NCBI GenBank assembly: GCA_030770545.1
Contig: CM061106.1
Coordinates: forward strand, 16,823,001-16,887,000
Direction of reading: 5' to 3'
Length of the DNA: 64,000 nucleotides
From: Macropodus opercularis
Lineage: Eukaryota; Chordata; Actinopteri; Anabantiformes; Osphronemidae
Every line of letters begins with the position of its first letter. The first letter of the stretch is position 1. The notes under the pieces are model-generated. The model searched no databases. It was given only the letters and a program-made list of their open reading frames with translations, and had not been told where the DNA came from. Made by a program: the position numbers and the translations under genes. Below, in pieces: positions 43,543-53,813 of the stretch.

Positions 43543-44387
43543 GAAGAAGAGACGGCCTGGGCGCTCTGTGGACGTCGGTAACCGGTAAGTTTGTGCTTTG
43601 CTGTTGGTGGGGGATAGAAAAACGTTACAAGGAAACGAACAAATGACAGATTTTGTGAGGGAGTCCATTCATGGTTTCCCGAATCACGTCCGGTACCGCC
43701 GTAAAGTTTGAAGTTAACGCCGCGGATTCGGGGGGAACCGGCGATCGGTCGGTTTATACACCGCGGCGGCGCGTTTTGTTTTGTTTTATCTTCGCCGTAC
43801 GTGGCCGGTCGCTCACCGTTTATCACACGGTAACGCGGAAGCACCGCTCGATCCGCGAGCTCGGTATTAGAGTAAAAGTACGATCTGGTTACTGTTGTAT
43901 TTTACTGTTTGTGATGAAAACACGCCAGAGAAACGATCAAATGGCTGATTATTTAAGGGAAAGTGAAGAGTAACATTGATCCAGGAAATGACTACGTGTT
44001 ATTTAAGCAGAGGGCTTAGTTGTAAACGTGTGTAGGTGTTTGAAATGCATCAAACCCTTTGTCTTTGCTCCTGTAGTTTAATATGTGAAAGCCTTATAGT
44101 GGCAGGGTTCAACCTTTGTGAATTAAATAGTTTGTTGTGTCAGTTTTCTCCATCCATGTGTCTGTTATGTTGTTTTGCTGCATTATTATAGTTTAGCAGA
44201 CTGTATGAAGGAAACAGTCAGATAGTCACATTAGAAAACGCATAAAAGGACTAGTGTTGATATTGATGTTACCCAGTAACACCACACGCATCACCGTGTT
44301 GTAATAACATTACCTATTTATGTGTATATTAAAGTATTTCCTATCCCAACAGGTGAAATGCACAAACAAATCGTTTGTGTTCTACAG

Positions 44388-44705
44388 GATCCCTCTGATG
44401 CAGCCAGGCTCATTAAAGCAAGATCTGCACCTGTGAAGGAAGAGCTGGTCAGACAAAATGCCCTTGCTGTGATGAGTTAGAGAGGAGGGGATGCAACGGA
44501 TGACCAGCCAGATGTTTTTGGTTCCTGTGCCAAACACACCTGGTGAAACATCTGGGACAGCAGGAATGATGGCTACGCGGCCTTCATACTTAGGAAAAGC
44601 TGTGCTCCTGGAACAAAGATGCACAAGCTGCAGCAATACTTGCAAAACAAGCAGCACACGCCTCTGTGATGACACATCCTTCACATGATCCCAAGGAAGC
44701 CACAG
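44388..44705 (+). pseudogene. exon-like island 1 (host gene fragment, unrecognised)
   Basis: Bounded by TTCTACAG and GTGGGT. Its 3' part is open in a frame ending phase 1; the 5' part is open for 30 codons from 44388 and then hits TAG. If coding, it is either damaged or misdelimited. No family recognised. Confidence 0.35.
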
Positions 44706-44816
44706 GTGGGTCTTGAGTTTTTAAAATGATATCATTTCTGTTTTCTCTGGTAGAAGTACAAAATATCTGAGTACACAAAGATGTCACAGCTAAATGTCTG
44801 TCTGTCTGTGTCACAG

Positions 44817-44888
44817 AGATGGATAAGGACGAAGAGCTGGAGGGGGCGATGCTCAGTACTTCTCCCTCAAAACAATCTTCACACAACA
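44817..44888 (+). pseudogene. exon-like island 2
   Basis: 72 nt between a pyrimidine-rich TCACAG acceptor and a strong GTAAGT donor. Phase 1-1, acidic N-terminal part, and continues the frame of island 1. Confidence 0.4.
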
Positions 44889-45469
44889 GTAAGTCAACAT
44901 TTATTTTAATTTATAAAATTACAGTTCAGCTCAAGTGAAGTCTTTTTATTGCAAACAAACACTCTACCTGTTACTTGTCTCAACTTCGCTGCTGCTGGTT
45001 TTGCTGCTGCACCTGTAACCTCCAGACAATCAAAGGCTTCAAGAGAAGAAAGATAAAATACGTTGCACGAATCGTCAGCTCTGGCATAATGAGCTGCTCT
45101 CCCACCGAAGCATGAGTTCTATCTTCTGGTTCTGTTTGTCGTCCTAGTGACTATGAATCAGTTCATCGCTTCATGGGGGTGAGTATTAATCTCCTTATTT
45201 GGTTGAAATGATGAAGTGTGAACTGCTTTGAATACTAACACGTGATGACATGTGTTGCTGTGTCCCACGTTACTTTCCCTGCTCACATTTAATTGTAATA
45301 GTTGTCACAATTAAATATTGATTCATTTAATATTAAATTCCATTAAAATGTAAATGTCATTCATGTATTTTATTCTACTTTTTAGCTCATTTATTGAAAT
45401 GTTAGTGTCCTATTCATGTGTTACAGATAAACCATCGGTTAATTCTATTTTTTCATTCTTGTCATCCAG

Positions 45470-45538
45470 TCAGTCCACCTGAAAAGACGCCTGTGCCACT
45501 TCTGAAACAGTTCGAGTTTCTTGTGCCAGAAGTACCAG
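45470..45538 (+). pseudogene. exon-like island 3
   Basis: 69 nt between TTGTCATCCAG and GTGAGT; phase 1-1 and open in the frame continuing from island 2. Another possible 31-nt island at 45148-45178 would break this frame. Confidence 0.38.
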
Positions 45539-45748
45539 GTGAGTAGTTGCGTTTCAAAACATATTTCTTTAATGGACAATATTGAACATTCTAGTCACAC
45601 GAACAAAACATTTGGCTAGAAGCGTAAATATAAATAAATGTAAATCAGCCAGCATTGTTCTGCTGTGCAGCTTTGGTCATAACAACTACAGCCCAAGGGC
45701 CAAACGTCATCCATGTTTCTCTGTTTTGTTGTAATTAATAAAATTGAA

Positions 45749-46077
45749 ACAGGATCCTGATGACGTGGTCTGGTGTTCGACTCCGTCCCCTCGGTGGTCA
45801 CAGTTGCTGTGTGGCCCCGTGTTCTATGGATTTAAGCATATCTCCTTCTACACACATTCACCCAGTCGCCCTTGTTCGGGCATATTTCACTTACATGCAA
45901 CTCGTCTGCTCTTGTCCTAACATCCTGCTCTCCACATACTGTTTAATGAACTGTGACTGGCTGTTCTACTCTACTACTCTCTAAACTTGATGTGATTTAA
46001 ACTGTACTTTAATTCAGCTTGTTCTGTTTTCTGCCTGCATCCTACTATCTAATCTTTTAACTATTTACATTCCTTCA
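45749..46077 (-). mobile_element. antisense ERV LTR fragment (U3 part)
   Basis: The reverse complement aligns, with many substitutions and small gaps, to 24961-25279 of the 3' LTR; the LTR 5' end is at 46077 and TATA, R and U5 are missing. It is older or from a related subfamily. No duplication of target site could be identified. Confidence 0.85.
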
Positions 46078-46492
46078 CTGCCTTGTTTTATCATTTTATA
46101 AAGAGAAAGGCATAAAGAGGATTGTAATATTGTATTGATATTGTATTGCTTTCATGTATGTATGTATGTATAAGTTTGATTATGTTCATTAAACAGTTTA
46201 CATGAATATTGTCTCTAAATCTCCTTATAAATGAATGGTGTATTTGACATGCTAATAGTACTACTACCAATCAAAAAAGGTAAAACAATTACATTTTGTG
46301 TAAGTTTACACCAAGTCAGCTGTTAAAACATCAGAATTTATCAATGACCTTTAATCATGTCGCACAAACTTTGCCATGACTGGGAATTGAACCGGGATAC
46401 AGGGAGCAGTTCAGCACCCTGGAGAGAGAGAGAAAATGCTGCAATTTGATTGGCTGAAAGTCTGTGCCAGCTATTCACGACTGGCCTCCGCG

Positions 46493-46529
46493 TGGGAAGC
46501 AGCTATTCTCACCACTATACCACCAATGC
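46493..46529 (-). pseudogene. tRNA-Gly (CCC) 5' half
   Basis: Acceptor 5' strand, D-arm and part of the anticodon arm remain; the T-arm side is replaced by unrelated sequence at the array border. Confidence 0.8.
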
Positions 46530-47198
46530 ATAAAAGCTCGCCCTTGCCCTATGGGGACGTGACAGATTACTCCAAACGCCGCAAGAGGACATTCCCAGAG
46601 TGCCTGATTGCATCACTGAGCTCTGTCACGTCCCCATCTAGGTAGGGCGCGTAACACACGAATGTGACCAGGTTATTCCAAACCCGTTCTCCCCAAACCA
46701 GCACACACTAAGCCGAGTAATACGCGCACACCAGAGAAGATGTAACCTCATCCAAAGAAAATGGCAGCTCACCCCTACTTTACAGAAGGTCCCAAAACAA
46801 AAAGAATATAGGCACAAGGCCCACAACAAGTACGAATACACTAAGGAACAAACGCTCCTTAGGGAAATGCAAGTAACTGCACTGTAGCTGTCACTGGCTC
46901 TATTGTGCTATACTGAGCCTGGTGTTTGAATTTTTTGGAAAAGTAGCCTGTGCCCTGCTCATCCTCTTGCAGCAGTTAAAGCCCCGGCACCATACCCACT
47001 CGCGTCCACCTCCACCGTCCACCTGAAGGGGCGCGTAAAAAATGGGGCTCCTAGCTCAGGCGCACTGCAGAAGAGCACTTTGGCAGAGCCGGAAGCGTTT
47101 TGGCACTGCGGAGTCCAAAAAAAAAAAGATTTGTTGTGAAGTTCAGTGAGTTTCTTGGTTCGATTCCCGCCGAAGGAAAGCCGTTTCAGCCGCAGTTG

Positions 47199-47283
47199 AG
47201 TCCAGTAAGTTAAAGAGTAAATCAATCAGATTTACTCTGTTAAAGAGTAAATCGATCAGACTTACTCTTTAACTTACTGGACT
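47199..47283. repeat. 85-bp palindrome, copy 1
   Basis: Perfect 22-bp arms (47199-47220 and 47262-47283) with a nested 10-bp inverted repeat inside (47214-47223 with 47229-47238). It could extrude as a cruciform. Confidence 0.93.
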
Positions 47284-47389
47284 TACTGGATGTTCTGCAA
47301 CTTGCCGCGTCCACTTAGAAGTACAGGAGAAGCTTTGGTCCGCTGACTTGAAAAAAGGGGGGCAGCTGGCCATGTGCTCTGCATTGGCC

Positions 47390-47461
47390 GGGAATTGAAC
47401 CCGGGTCAACTGCTTGGCAAGCAGCTATTCTCACCACTATACCACCAATGCTTGAAAGCCT
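47390..47461 (-). tRNA. tRNA-Gly (GCC)
   Basis: Intact; TTTTTT downstream. Confidence 0.9.
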
Positions 47462-47637
47462 GTCATTGCCTTATGGGCACGTGACAGTTACCTCCAAACG
47501 TTGCAAGAGCAAGAGGAAACACCTGGTTCCAAAGCGTTTCTGCACTGTGGAGTCTGAAGAAAGGATTTGTTGTGAAGTTTAGAGACTTCCTCTGTTGCGT
47601 TATGTACTTCTCATCTGTAGAGGGCTTACGGCGTAAA

Positions 47638-47710
47638 ACCTGGCTACCTGAGTCGGTAGAGCATCAGACTTTTCATCTGAGTGTCCAAGTGTCAAGTCCC
47701 TACTCAGGCG
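47638..47710 (+). pseudogene. tRNA-Lys-like pseudogene
   Basis: Anticodon TTT with C37; position 1 mutated to A; A and B boxes degraded. Confidence 0.8.
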
Positions 47711-48019
47711 AAGGCACCTTATTTCTGCAGGTCTCCTGTTCTGTCAAACACAGCGCAATTACTGTGAAGGCACCTATGCTCGTCACCATGCTACCAGTTT
47801 TGTGAAACCTGGTAACAAACATGTCACTTTCAACGTGTTTGCATGCACTCAAGGAACCACAGTAAAGTGTGCTTTGTTTCACAAGCTGGTTTGGAAAGGT
47901 CTAACCTGTTTTCTTCATTGGAACCAGGGAATTAGAGAAACCCGGTTCTTTCCCAGAAAGATTTCCATTTGGATGGTAACCTCGATTGCCCGAGGAAGGT
48001 GCCAGTCTCCAGCGCCGTC

Positions 48020-48091
48020 TCCCTGGTGGTCTAGTGGCTAGGATTCGGCACTTTCACTGCCGCGGCCCGGGTTCGATTCCCGGTCAGGGAA
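48020..48091 (+). tRNA. tRNA-Glu (UUC)
   Basis: All stems and both boxes intact; TTTT about 8 nt downstream. The best Glu(UUC) copy in the window. Confidence 0.93.
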
Positions 48092-48243
48092 AGCCGTTTT
48101 AGCCGCGGTTGAGTCCAGTACGTAAAAGACTAAATCTCATTACCTTCTGCAACTTGCCGCGTCAACCGCTGCGTATTTGCTTAGAGGTGCAGGAGAAGCT
48201 TTGGTCCGCTGACTTGAAAAAGGGGGCAGCTGTGCCTGTCCTC

Positions 48244-48315
48244 TGCATTGGCCAGGAATTGAACCCGGGTCAACTGCTTGGGAAGCAGCTATTCTCACCA
48301 CTATACCACCAAGGC
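48244..48315 (-). tRNA. tRNA-Gly (CCC), acceptor variant
   Basis: Acceptor 5' strand GCCTTGG gives one mispair; one T-stem change. Confidence 0.8.
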
Positions 48316-48900
48316 TTAAAAGCTTGCCCTTGCCCTATGGGGACGTGACAGATTACTCCAAACGCCGCAAGAGGACGTTCCCAGATTGCATCACCGAGCT
48401 CTGTCACATCCCCATCTAGGTAGGGCGCGTAACACACGAATGTGACCAGGTTATTCCAAACCCGTTCTCCCCAAACCAGCACACACTAAGCCGAGTAATA
48501 CGCGCACACCAGAGAAGATGTAACCTCATCCAAAGAAAATGGCAGCTCACCCCTACTTTACAGAAGGTCCCAAAACAAAAAGAATATAGGCACAAGGCCC
48601 ACAACAAGTACGAGTACACTAAGGAACAAACGCTCCTTAGGGAAATGCAGGTAACTGCCCTGCTCATCCTCTTGCAGCAGTTAAAGCCCCGGCACCATAC
48701 CCACTCGCGTCCACCTCCACCGTCCACCTGAAGGCGCGTAAAAAATGGGGCTCCTAGCTCAGGCGCACTGCAGAAGAGCACTTTGGCAGAGCCGGAAGCG
48801 TTTTGGCACTGCGGAGTCCAAAAAAAAAAGATTTGTTGTGAAGTTCAGTGAGTTTCTTGGTTCGATTCCCGCCGAAGGAAAGCCGTTTCAGCCGCAGTTG

Positions 48901-48985
48901 AGTCCAGTAAGTTAAAGAGTAAATCAATCAGATTTACTCTGTTAAAGAGTAAATCGATCAGACTTACTCTTTAACTTACTGGACT
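48901..48985. repeat. 85-bp palindrome, copy 2
   Basis: Same sequence as copy 1. Confidence 0.93.
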
Positions 48986-49081
48986 TACTGGATGTTCTGC
49001 AACTTGCCGCGTCCACTTAGAAGTACAGGAGAAGCTTTGGTCCGCTGACTTGAAAAAAGGGGGGCAGCTGGCCATGTGCTC

Positions 49082-49153
49082 TGCATTGGCCGGGAATTGA
49101 ACCCGGGTCAACTGCTTGGCAAGCAGCTATTCTCACCACTATACCACCAATGC
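49082..49153 (-). tRNA. tRNA-Gly (GCC)
   Basis: Intact. Confidence 0.9.
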
Positions 49154-49339
49154 TTGAAAGCCTGTCATTGCCTTATGGGCACGTGACAGTTACCTCCAAA
49201 CGTTGCAAGAGCAAGAGGAAACACCTGGTTCCAAAGCGTTTCTGCACTGTGGAGTCTGAAGAAAGGATTTGTTGTGAAGTTTAGAGACTTCCTCTGTTGC
49301 GTTATGTACTTCTCATCTGTAGAGGGCTTACGGCGTAAA

Positions 49340-49374
49340 GCCTGGCTACCTGAGTCGGTAGAGCATCAGACTTT
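49340..49374 (+). pseudogene. tRNA-Lys-like 5' half
   Basis: Breaks inside the anticodon arm and jumps to C-unit spacer (ACCCACTCGCG). Confidence 0.78.
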
Positions 49375-49578
49375 ACCCACTCGCGTCCACCTCCACCGTC
49401 CACATGAAGAGGCGCGTAAAAAATGGGGCTCCTAGCTCAGGCGCACTGCAGAAGAGCACTTTGGCAGAGCCGGAAGCGTTTTGGCACTGCGGAGTCCAAA
49501 AAAAAAAGATTTGTTGTGAAGTTCAGTGAGTTTCTTGGTTCGATTCCCGCCGAAGGAAAGCCGTTTAAGCCGCAGTTG

Positions 49579-49663
49579 AGTCCAGTAAGTTAAAGAGTAA
49601 ATCAATCAGATTTACTCTGTTAAAGAGTAAATCGATCAGACTTACTCTTTAACTTACTGGACT
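49579..49663. repeat. 85-bp palindrome, copy 3
   Basis: Same palindrome; a deletion joins its right edge directly to sequence normally about 400 bp further on. Confidence 0.93.
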
Positions 49664-49709
49664 GCGTTGCGTTATGTACTTCTCATCTGTAGACGGCTTA
49701 CGGCGTAAA

Positions 49710-49782
49710 GCCTGGCTACCTGAGTCGGTAGAGCATCAGACTTTTCATCTGAGTGTCCAAGTGTCAAGTCCCTACTCAGGCG
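49710..49782 (+). pseudogene. tRNA-Lys-like pseudogene
   Basis: Anticodon TTT, C37, degraded A and B boxes. Confidence 0.8.
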
Positions 49783-50103
49783 AAGGCACCTTATTTCTGC
49801 AGGTCTCCTGTTCTGTCAAACACAGCGCAATTACTGTGAAGGCATATATGCTCGTCACCATGCTACCAGTTTTGTGAAACCTGGTAACAAACATGTCACT
49901 TTCAACGTGTTTGCATGCACTCAAGGAACCACAGTAAAGTGTGCTTTGTTTCACAAGCTGGTTTGTCAATACTTAGGGAAAGGTCTAACCTGTTTTCTTC
50001 ATTGGAACCAGGGAATTAGAGAAACCCGGTTCTTTCCCAGAAAGATTTCCATTTGGATGGTATCCTCGATTGCCCAAGGAAGATGCCAGTCACCAGCGCC
50101 GTC

Positions 50104-50175
50104 TCCCTGGTGGTCTAATGGCTAGGATTCGGCACTTTCACTGCCGCGGCCCGGGTTCGATTCCCGGTCAGGGAA
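50104..50175 (+). tRNA. tRNA-Glu (UUC)
   Basis: One D-loop change (TCTAATGG); otherwise intact with TTTT downstream. Confidence 0.9.
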
Positions 50176-50327
50176 AGCCGTTTTAGCCGCGGTTGAGTCC
50201 AGTACGTTAAAGACTAAATCTGATTACCTTCTGCAACTTGCCGCGTCAACCGCTGCGTATTTGCTTAGAGGTGCAGGAGAAGCTTTGGTCCGCTGACTTG
50301 AAAAAGGGGGCAGCTGTGCCTGTCCTC

Positions 50328-50399
50328 TGCATTGGCCGGGAATTGAACCCGCGTCAACTGCTTGGGAAGCAGCTATTCTCACCACTATACCACCAATGC
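50328..50399 (-). tRNA. tRNA-Gly (CCC), T-stem variant
   Basis: One T-stem mismatch (CGCGG). Confidence 0.82.
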
Positions 50400-50986
50400 T
50401 TAAAAGTTTGCCCTTGCCCTATGGGGACGTGGCAGATTACTCCAAACGCCGCAAGAGGACGTTCCCAGATTGCATCACCGAGCTCTGTCACATCCCCATC
50501 TAGGTAGGGCGCGTAACACACGAATGTGACCAGGTTATTCCAAACCCGTTCTCCCCAAACCAGCACACACTAAGCCGAGTAATACGCGCACACCAGAGAA
50601 GATGTAACCTCATCCAAAGAAAATGGCAGCTCACCCCTACTTTACAGAAGGTCCCAAAACAAAAAGAATATAGGCACAAGGCCCACAACAAGTACGAGTA
50701 CACTAAGGAACAAACGCTCCTCAGGGAAATGCAGGTAACTGCCCTGCTCATCCTCTTGCAGCAGTTAAAGCCCCGGCACCATACCCACTCGCGTCCACCT
50801 CCACCGTCCACCTGAAGGGGCGCGTAAAAAATGGGGCTCCTAGCTCAGGCGCACTGCAGAAGAGCACTTTGGCAGAGCCGGAAGCGTTTTGGCACTGCGG
50901 AGTCCAAAAAAAAAAGATTTGTTGTGAAGTTCAGTGAGTTTCTTGGTTCGATTCCCGCCGAAGGAAAGCCGTTTCAGCCGCAGTTG

Positions 50987-51071
50987 AGTCCAGTAAGTTA
51001 AAGAGTAAATCAATCAGATCTACTCAATTAAAGAGTAAATCGATCAGACTTACTCTTTAACTTACTGGACT
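50987..51071. repeat. 85-bp palindrome, copy 4
   Basis: Outer arms intact; inner part has several substitutions (CAGATCTACTCAATT). Confidence 0.9.
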
Positions 51072-51167
51072 TACTGGATCTTCTGCAACTTGCCGCGTCC
51101 ACTTAGAAGTACAGGAGAAGCTTTGGTCCGCTGACTTGAAAAAAGGGGGGCTGCTGGCCATGTGCTC

Positions 51168-51238
51168 TGCATTGGCCGGGAATTGATCCCGAGTCAACTG
51201 CTTGGGAAGCAGCTATTCTCACCACTATACCACCATTC
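51168..51238 (-). pseudogene. tRNA-Gly (CCC), degenerate, in a hybrid unit
   Basis: Upstream sequence is that of a Gly(GCC) gene, downstream that of Gly(CCC). B box (GGGATCAATTCC) and acceptor 5' end are mutated. Confidence 0.75.
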
Positions 51239-51826
51239 TTAAAAGCTTGCCCTTGCCCTATGGGGACGTGACAGATTACTCCAAACGCCGCAAGAGGACG
51301 TTCCCAGATTGCATCACCGAGCTCTGTCACATCCCCATCTAGGTAGGGCGCGTAACACACGAATGTGACCAGGTTATTCCAAACCCGTTCTCCCCAAACC
51401 AGCACACACTAAGCCGAGTAATACGCGCACACCAGAGAAGATGTAACCTCATCCAAAGAAAATGGCAGCTCACCCCTACTTTACAGAAGGTCCCAAAACA
51501 AAAAGAATATAGGCACAAGGCCCACAACAAGTACGAGTACACTAAGGAACAAACGCTCCTTAGGGAAATGCAGGTAACTGCCCTGCTCATCCTCTTGCAG
51601 CAGTTAAAGCCCCGGCACCATACCCACTCGCGTCCACCTCCACCGTCCACCTGAAGGGGCGCGTAAAAAATGGGGCTCCTAGCTCAGGCGCACTGCAGAA
51701 GAGCACTTTGGCAGAGCCGGAAGCGTTTTGGCACTGCGGAGTCCCAAAAAAAAAAGATTTGTTGTGAAGTTCAGTGAGTTTCTTGGTTCGATTCCCGCCG
51801 AAGGAAAGCCGTTTCAGCCGCAGTTG

Positions 51827-51911
51827 AGTCCAGTAAGTTAAAGAGTAAATCAATCAGATTTACTCTGTTAAAGAGTAAATCGATCAGACTTACTCTTTAA
51901 CTTACTGGACT
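51827..51911. repeat. 85-bp palindrome, copy 5
   Basis: Same sequence as copy 1. Confidence 0.93.
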
Positions 51912-52007
51912 TACTGGATCTTCTGCAACTTGCCGCGTCCACTTAGAAGTACAGGAGAAGCTTTGGTCCGCTGACTTGAAAAAAGGGGGGCAGCTGGCCA
52001 TGTGCTC

Positions 52008-52079
52008 TGCATTGGCCGGGAATTGAACCCGGGTCAACTGCTTGGCAAGCAGCTATTCTCACCACTCTTCCACCAATGC
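52008..52079 (-). tRNA. tRNA-Gly (GCC), A box damaged
   Basis: A-box region GTATAG changed to GAAGAG; other arms intact. Probably poorly transcribed. Confidence 0.77.
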
Positions 52080-52266
52080 TTGAAAGCCTGTCATTAACCT
52101 TATGGGCACGTGACAGTTACTTCCAAACGTTGCAAGAGCAAGAGGAAACACCTGGTTCCAAAGCGTTTCTGCACTGTGGAGTCTGAAGAAAGGATTTGTT
52201 GTGAAGTTTAGAGACTTCCTCTGTTGCGTTATGTACTTCTCATCTGTAGAGGGCTTACGGCGTAAA

Positions 52267-52339
52267 GCCTGGCTACCTGAGTCGGTAGAGCATCAGACTT
52301 TTCATCTGAGTGTCCAAGTGTCAAGTCCCTACTCAGGCG
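52267..52339 (+). pseudogene. tRNA-Lys-like pseudogene
   Basis: As the copy at 49710. Confidence 0.8.
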
Positions 52340-52660
52340 AAGGCACCTTATTTCTGCAGGTCTCCTGTTCTGTCAAACACAGCGCAATTACTGTGAAGGC
52401 ACCTATGCTCGTCACCATGCTACCAGTTTTGTGAAACCTGGTAACAAACATGTCACTTTCAACGTGTTTGCATGCACTCAAGGAACCACAGTAAAGTGTG
52501 CTTTGTTTCACAAGCTGGTTTGTCAATACTTAGGGAAAGGTCTAACCTGTTTTCTTCATTGGAACCAGGGAATTAGAGAAACCCGGTTCTTTCCCAGAAA
52601 GATTTCCATTTGGATGGTATCCTCGATTGCCCGAGGAAGGTGCCAGTCACCAGCGCCGTC

Positions 52661-52688
52661 TCCCTGGTGGTCTAGTGGCTAGGATTCG
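52661..52688 (+). pseudogene. tRNA-Glu 5' fragment, broken by ERV piece
   Basis: Acceptor 5' strand and D-arm remain (to GGATTCG); then ERV-derived sequence begins. Confidence 0.85.
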
Positions 52689-52813
52689 CCAAAGAAAAAA
52701 AAGGGGCAGTGTCTGAAAGATTCCGGGTGTAGGATCCCTAGGGACTTGGTGCTCCCTTAAAATATATTAAGTTAGTGGAATACTCCTATACTACCTGTAG
52801 AAAAACAAGGCAC
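52689..52813 (+). mobile_element. rearranged ERV fragment (leader joined to pol)
   Basis: The first part matches ERV leader copy 3 (about 16275-16370); the last 31 bp match pol at 19841-19871. The two are joined at TGGAATA, present at both parent sites (16364-16370 and 19834-19840), so 3470 bp are missing. A few substitutions separate it from the provirus here. Confidence 0.9.
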
Positions 52814-53354
52814 TGTCTTGTCGCTCCAGAGGTGGATCTTTGTGAGTTGGATCTTTGTGCGGGACATTAGCGGCACCAAAAAAAGCTTGGTGTTTCCAGG
52901 AAACGCCATAGTCTTCGGAGTGTCAGGCACCAGCAGAGCCAAGTGCGTGGCCAACAACCCTTGGAGGCTTCGCTTAGGCTACGGTGACTTGTACGTGCCC
53001 ATAGGGACGGAACAATGGCGCCACTCTTTGCTAACATGCTCTGATGTAGCAATTTGGACTTCAGAAGGAACACTGCTTACGGTGGAACATTGAATTCAGT
53101 TCGATACAATGTTTTTATATAGCGCCAATTCACAACAACAGTTATCTCAAGGCACTTCACAAGTAAGGTTTAAGACCTTACACAACTATACCCAACAACA
53201 AATGCCACATAGAGCAGGGCTTCGGGCTGCACCAAATCAATTTTTGCGCAGGAGCCGCCACACATCGCCGACAAGGCAACGGCAAATGGAAGCGATGGCT
53301 TTCTAACTGTCAGGCACCGATTCCGCCGTGAAAGAAAGCAGCAGCCGAACGTAG

Positions 53355-53427
53355 GTTTCTGTAGTGTAGTGGTTATCACAGTCGCCTTACGCGCGAAAGG
53401 TCCCTGGATCGATGCCGGGCAGAAACA
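53355..53427 (+). tRNA. tRNA-Val (UAC), anticodon-stem variant
   Basis: CACAGTCGCC instead of CACGTTCGCC: one anticodon-stem mispair. Confidence 0.8.
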
Positions 53428-53574
53428 GAAGTTTGACTTTTCTCTCAAACATGGGCTTGCAGTAGAATCTGTCTGGCTCGCCATACACGCCTGTTACCCA
53501 AGCGTCGCAAGTTCCTGCTCTGATTCTTTCAAAAGCTCTGCGACCGAACTGGCTTGCACTGAGCGGCAAAGCGC

Positions 53575-53647
53575 TGCTGAAACCCGGGATCGAACCAGGG
53601 ACCTTTAGATCTTCAGTCTAACGCTCTCCCATCTGAGCTATTTCAGC
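53575..53647 (-). tRNA. tRNA-Phe (GAA)
   Basis: Canonical. Confidence 0.92.
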
Positions 53648-53741
53648 ACAGCGACGGCACCTGGTGGTGGTGAAAGGCAGCGACTCTGAGTGACAAGGGG
53701 CCTGAAGCCACGTTTCCTCTGGTTGGTAAAATAGGTAAATA

Positions 53742-53813
53742 CTCCCCGTCGGGGAATCGAACCCCGGTCTTCCGCGTGACAGGCGGAGATACTGTCCACT
53801 ATACTAACGAGGA
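53742..53813 (-). tRNA. tRNA-Asp (GUC)
   Basis: Consensus with terminator. Confidence 0.9.

Larger units (their letters stand above)
43543..46492. other. non-tRNA segment between arrays B2 and C2
   Basis: About 2.95 kb unlike the arrays. It starts CpG-rich (43543-43870) and becomes AT-rich. It contains exon-like islands, an antisense LTR fragment (45749-46077) and a short ATGT microsatellite (about 46154-46172). Near 46385, GGGAATTGAACCGGG resembles a tRNA B-box region, possibly the 3' half of a split tRNA-Gly. A 100-codon frame at 43671-43973 crosses the CpG-rich part; no family recognised. Confidence 0.7.
46493..52688. repeat. C-type tRNA array C2
   Basis: About four irregular C units with Gly(GCC), Lys-like, Glu(UUC) and Gly(CCC). 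It differs from the C units near the ERV by an 85-bp palindrome in every unit. Spacers also hold the GC-rich block with poly-A. No coding signal seen. Confidence 0.9.

Noticed and set aside
43671..43973. 100-codon frame in the CpG-rich segment as a gene
   Set aside because: It crosses a likely promoter/first-exon region, has no recognisable domain, and openness is expected from high GC.
45148..45178. 31-nt island with AG/GT borders as an exon
   Set aside because: Including it breaks the otherwise open joined frame of its neighbours; too short to support alone.
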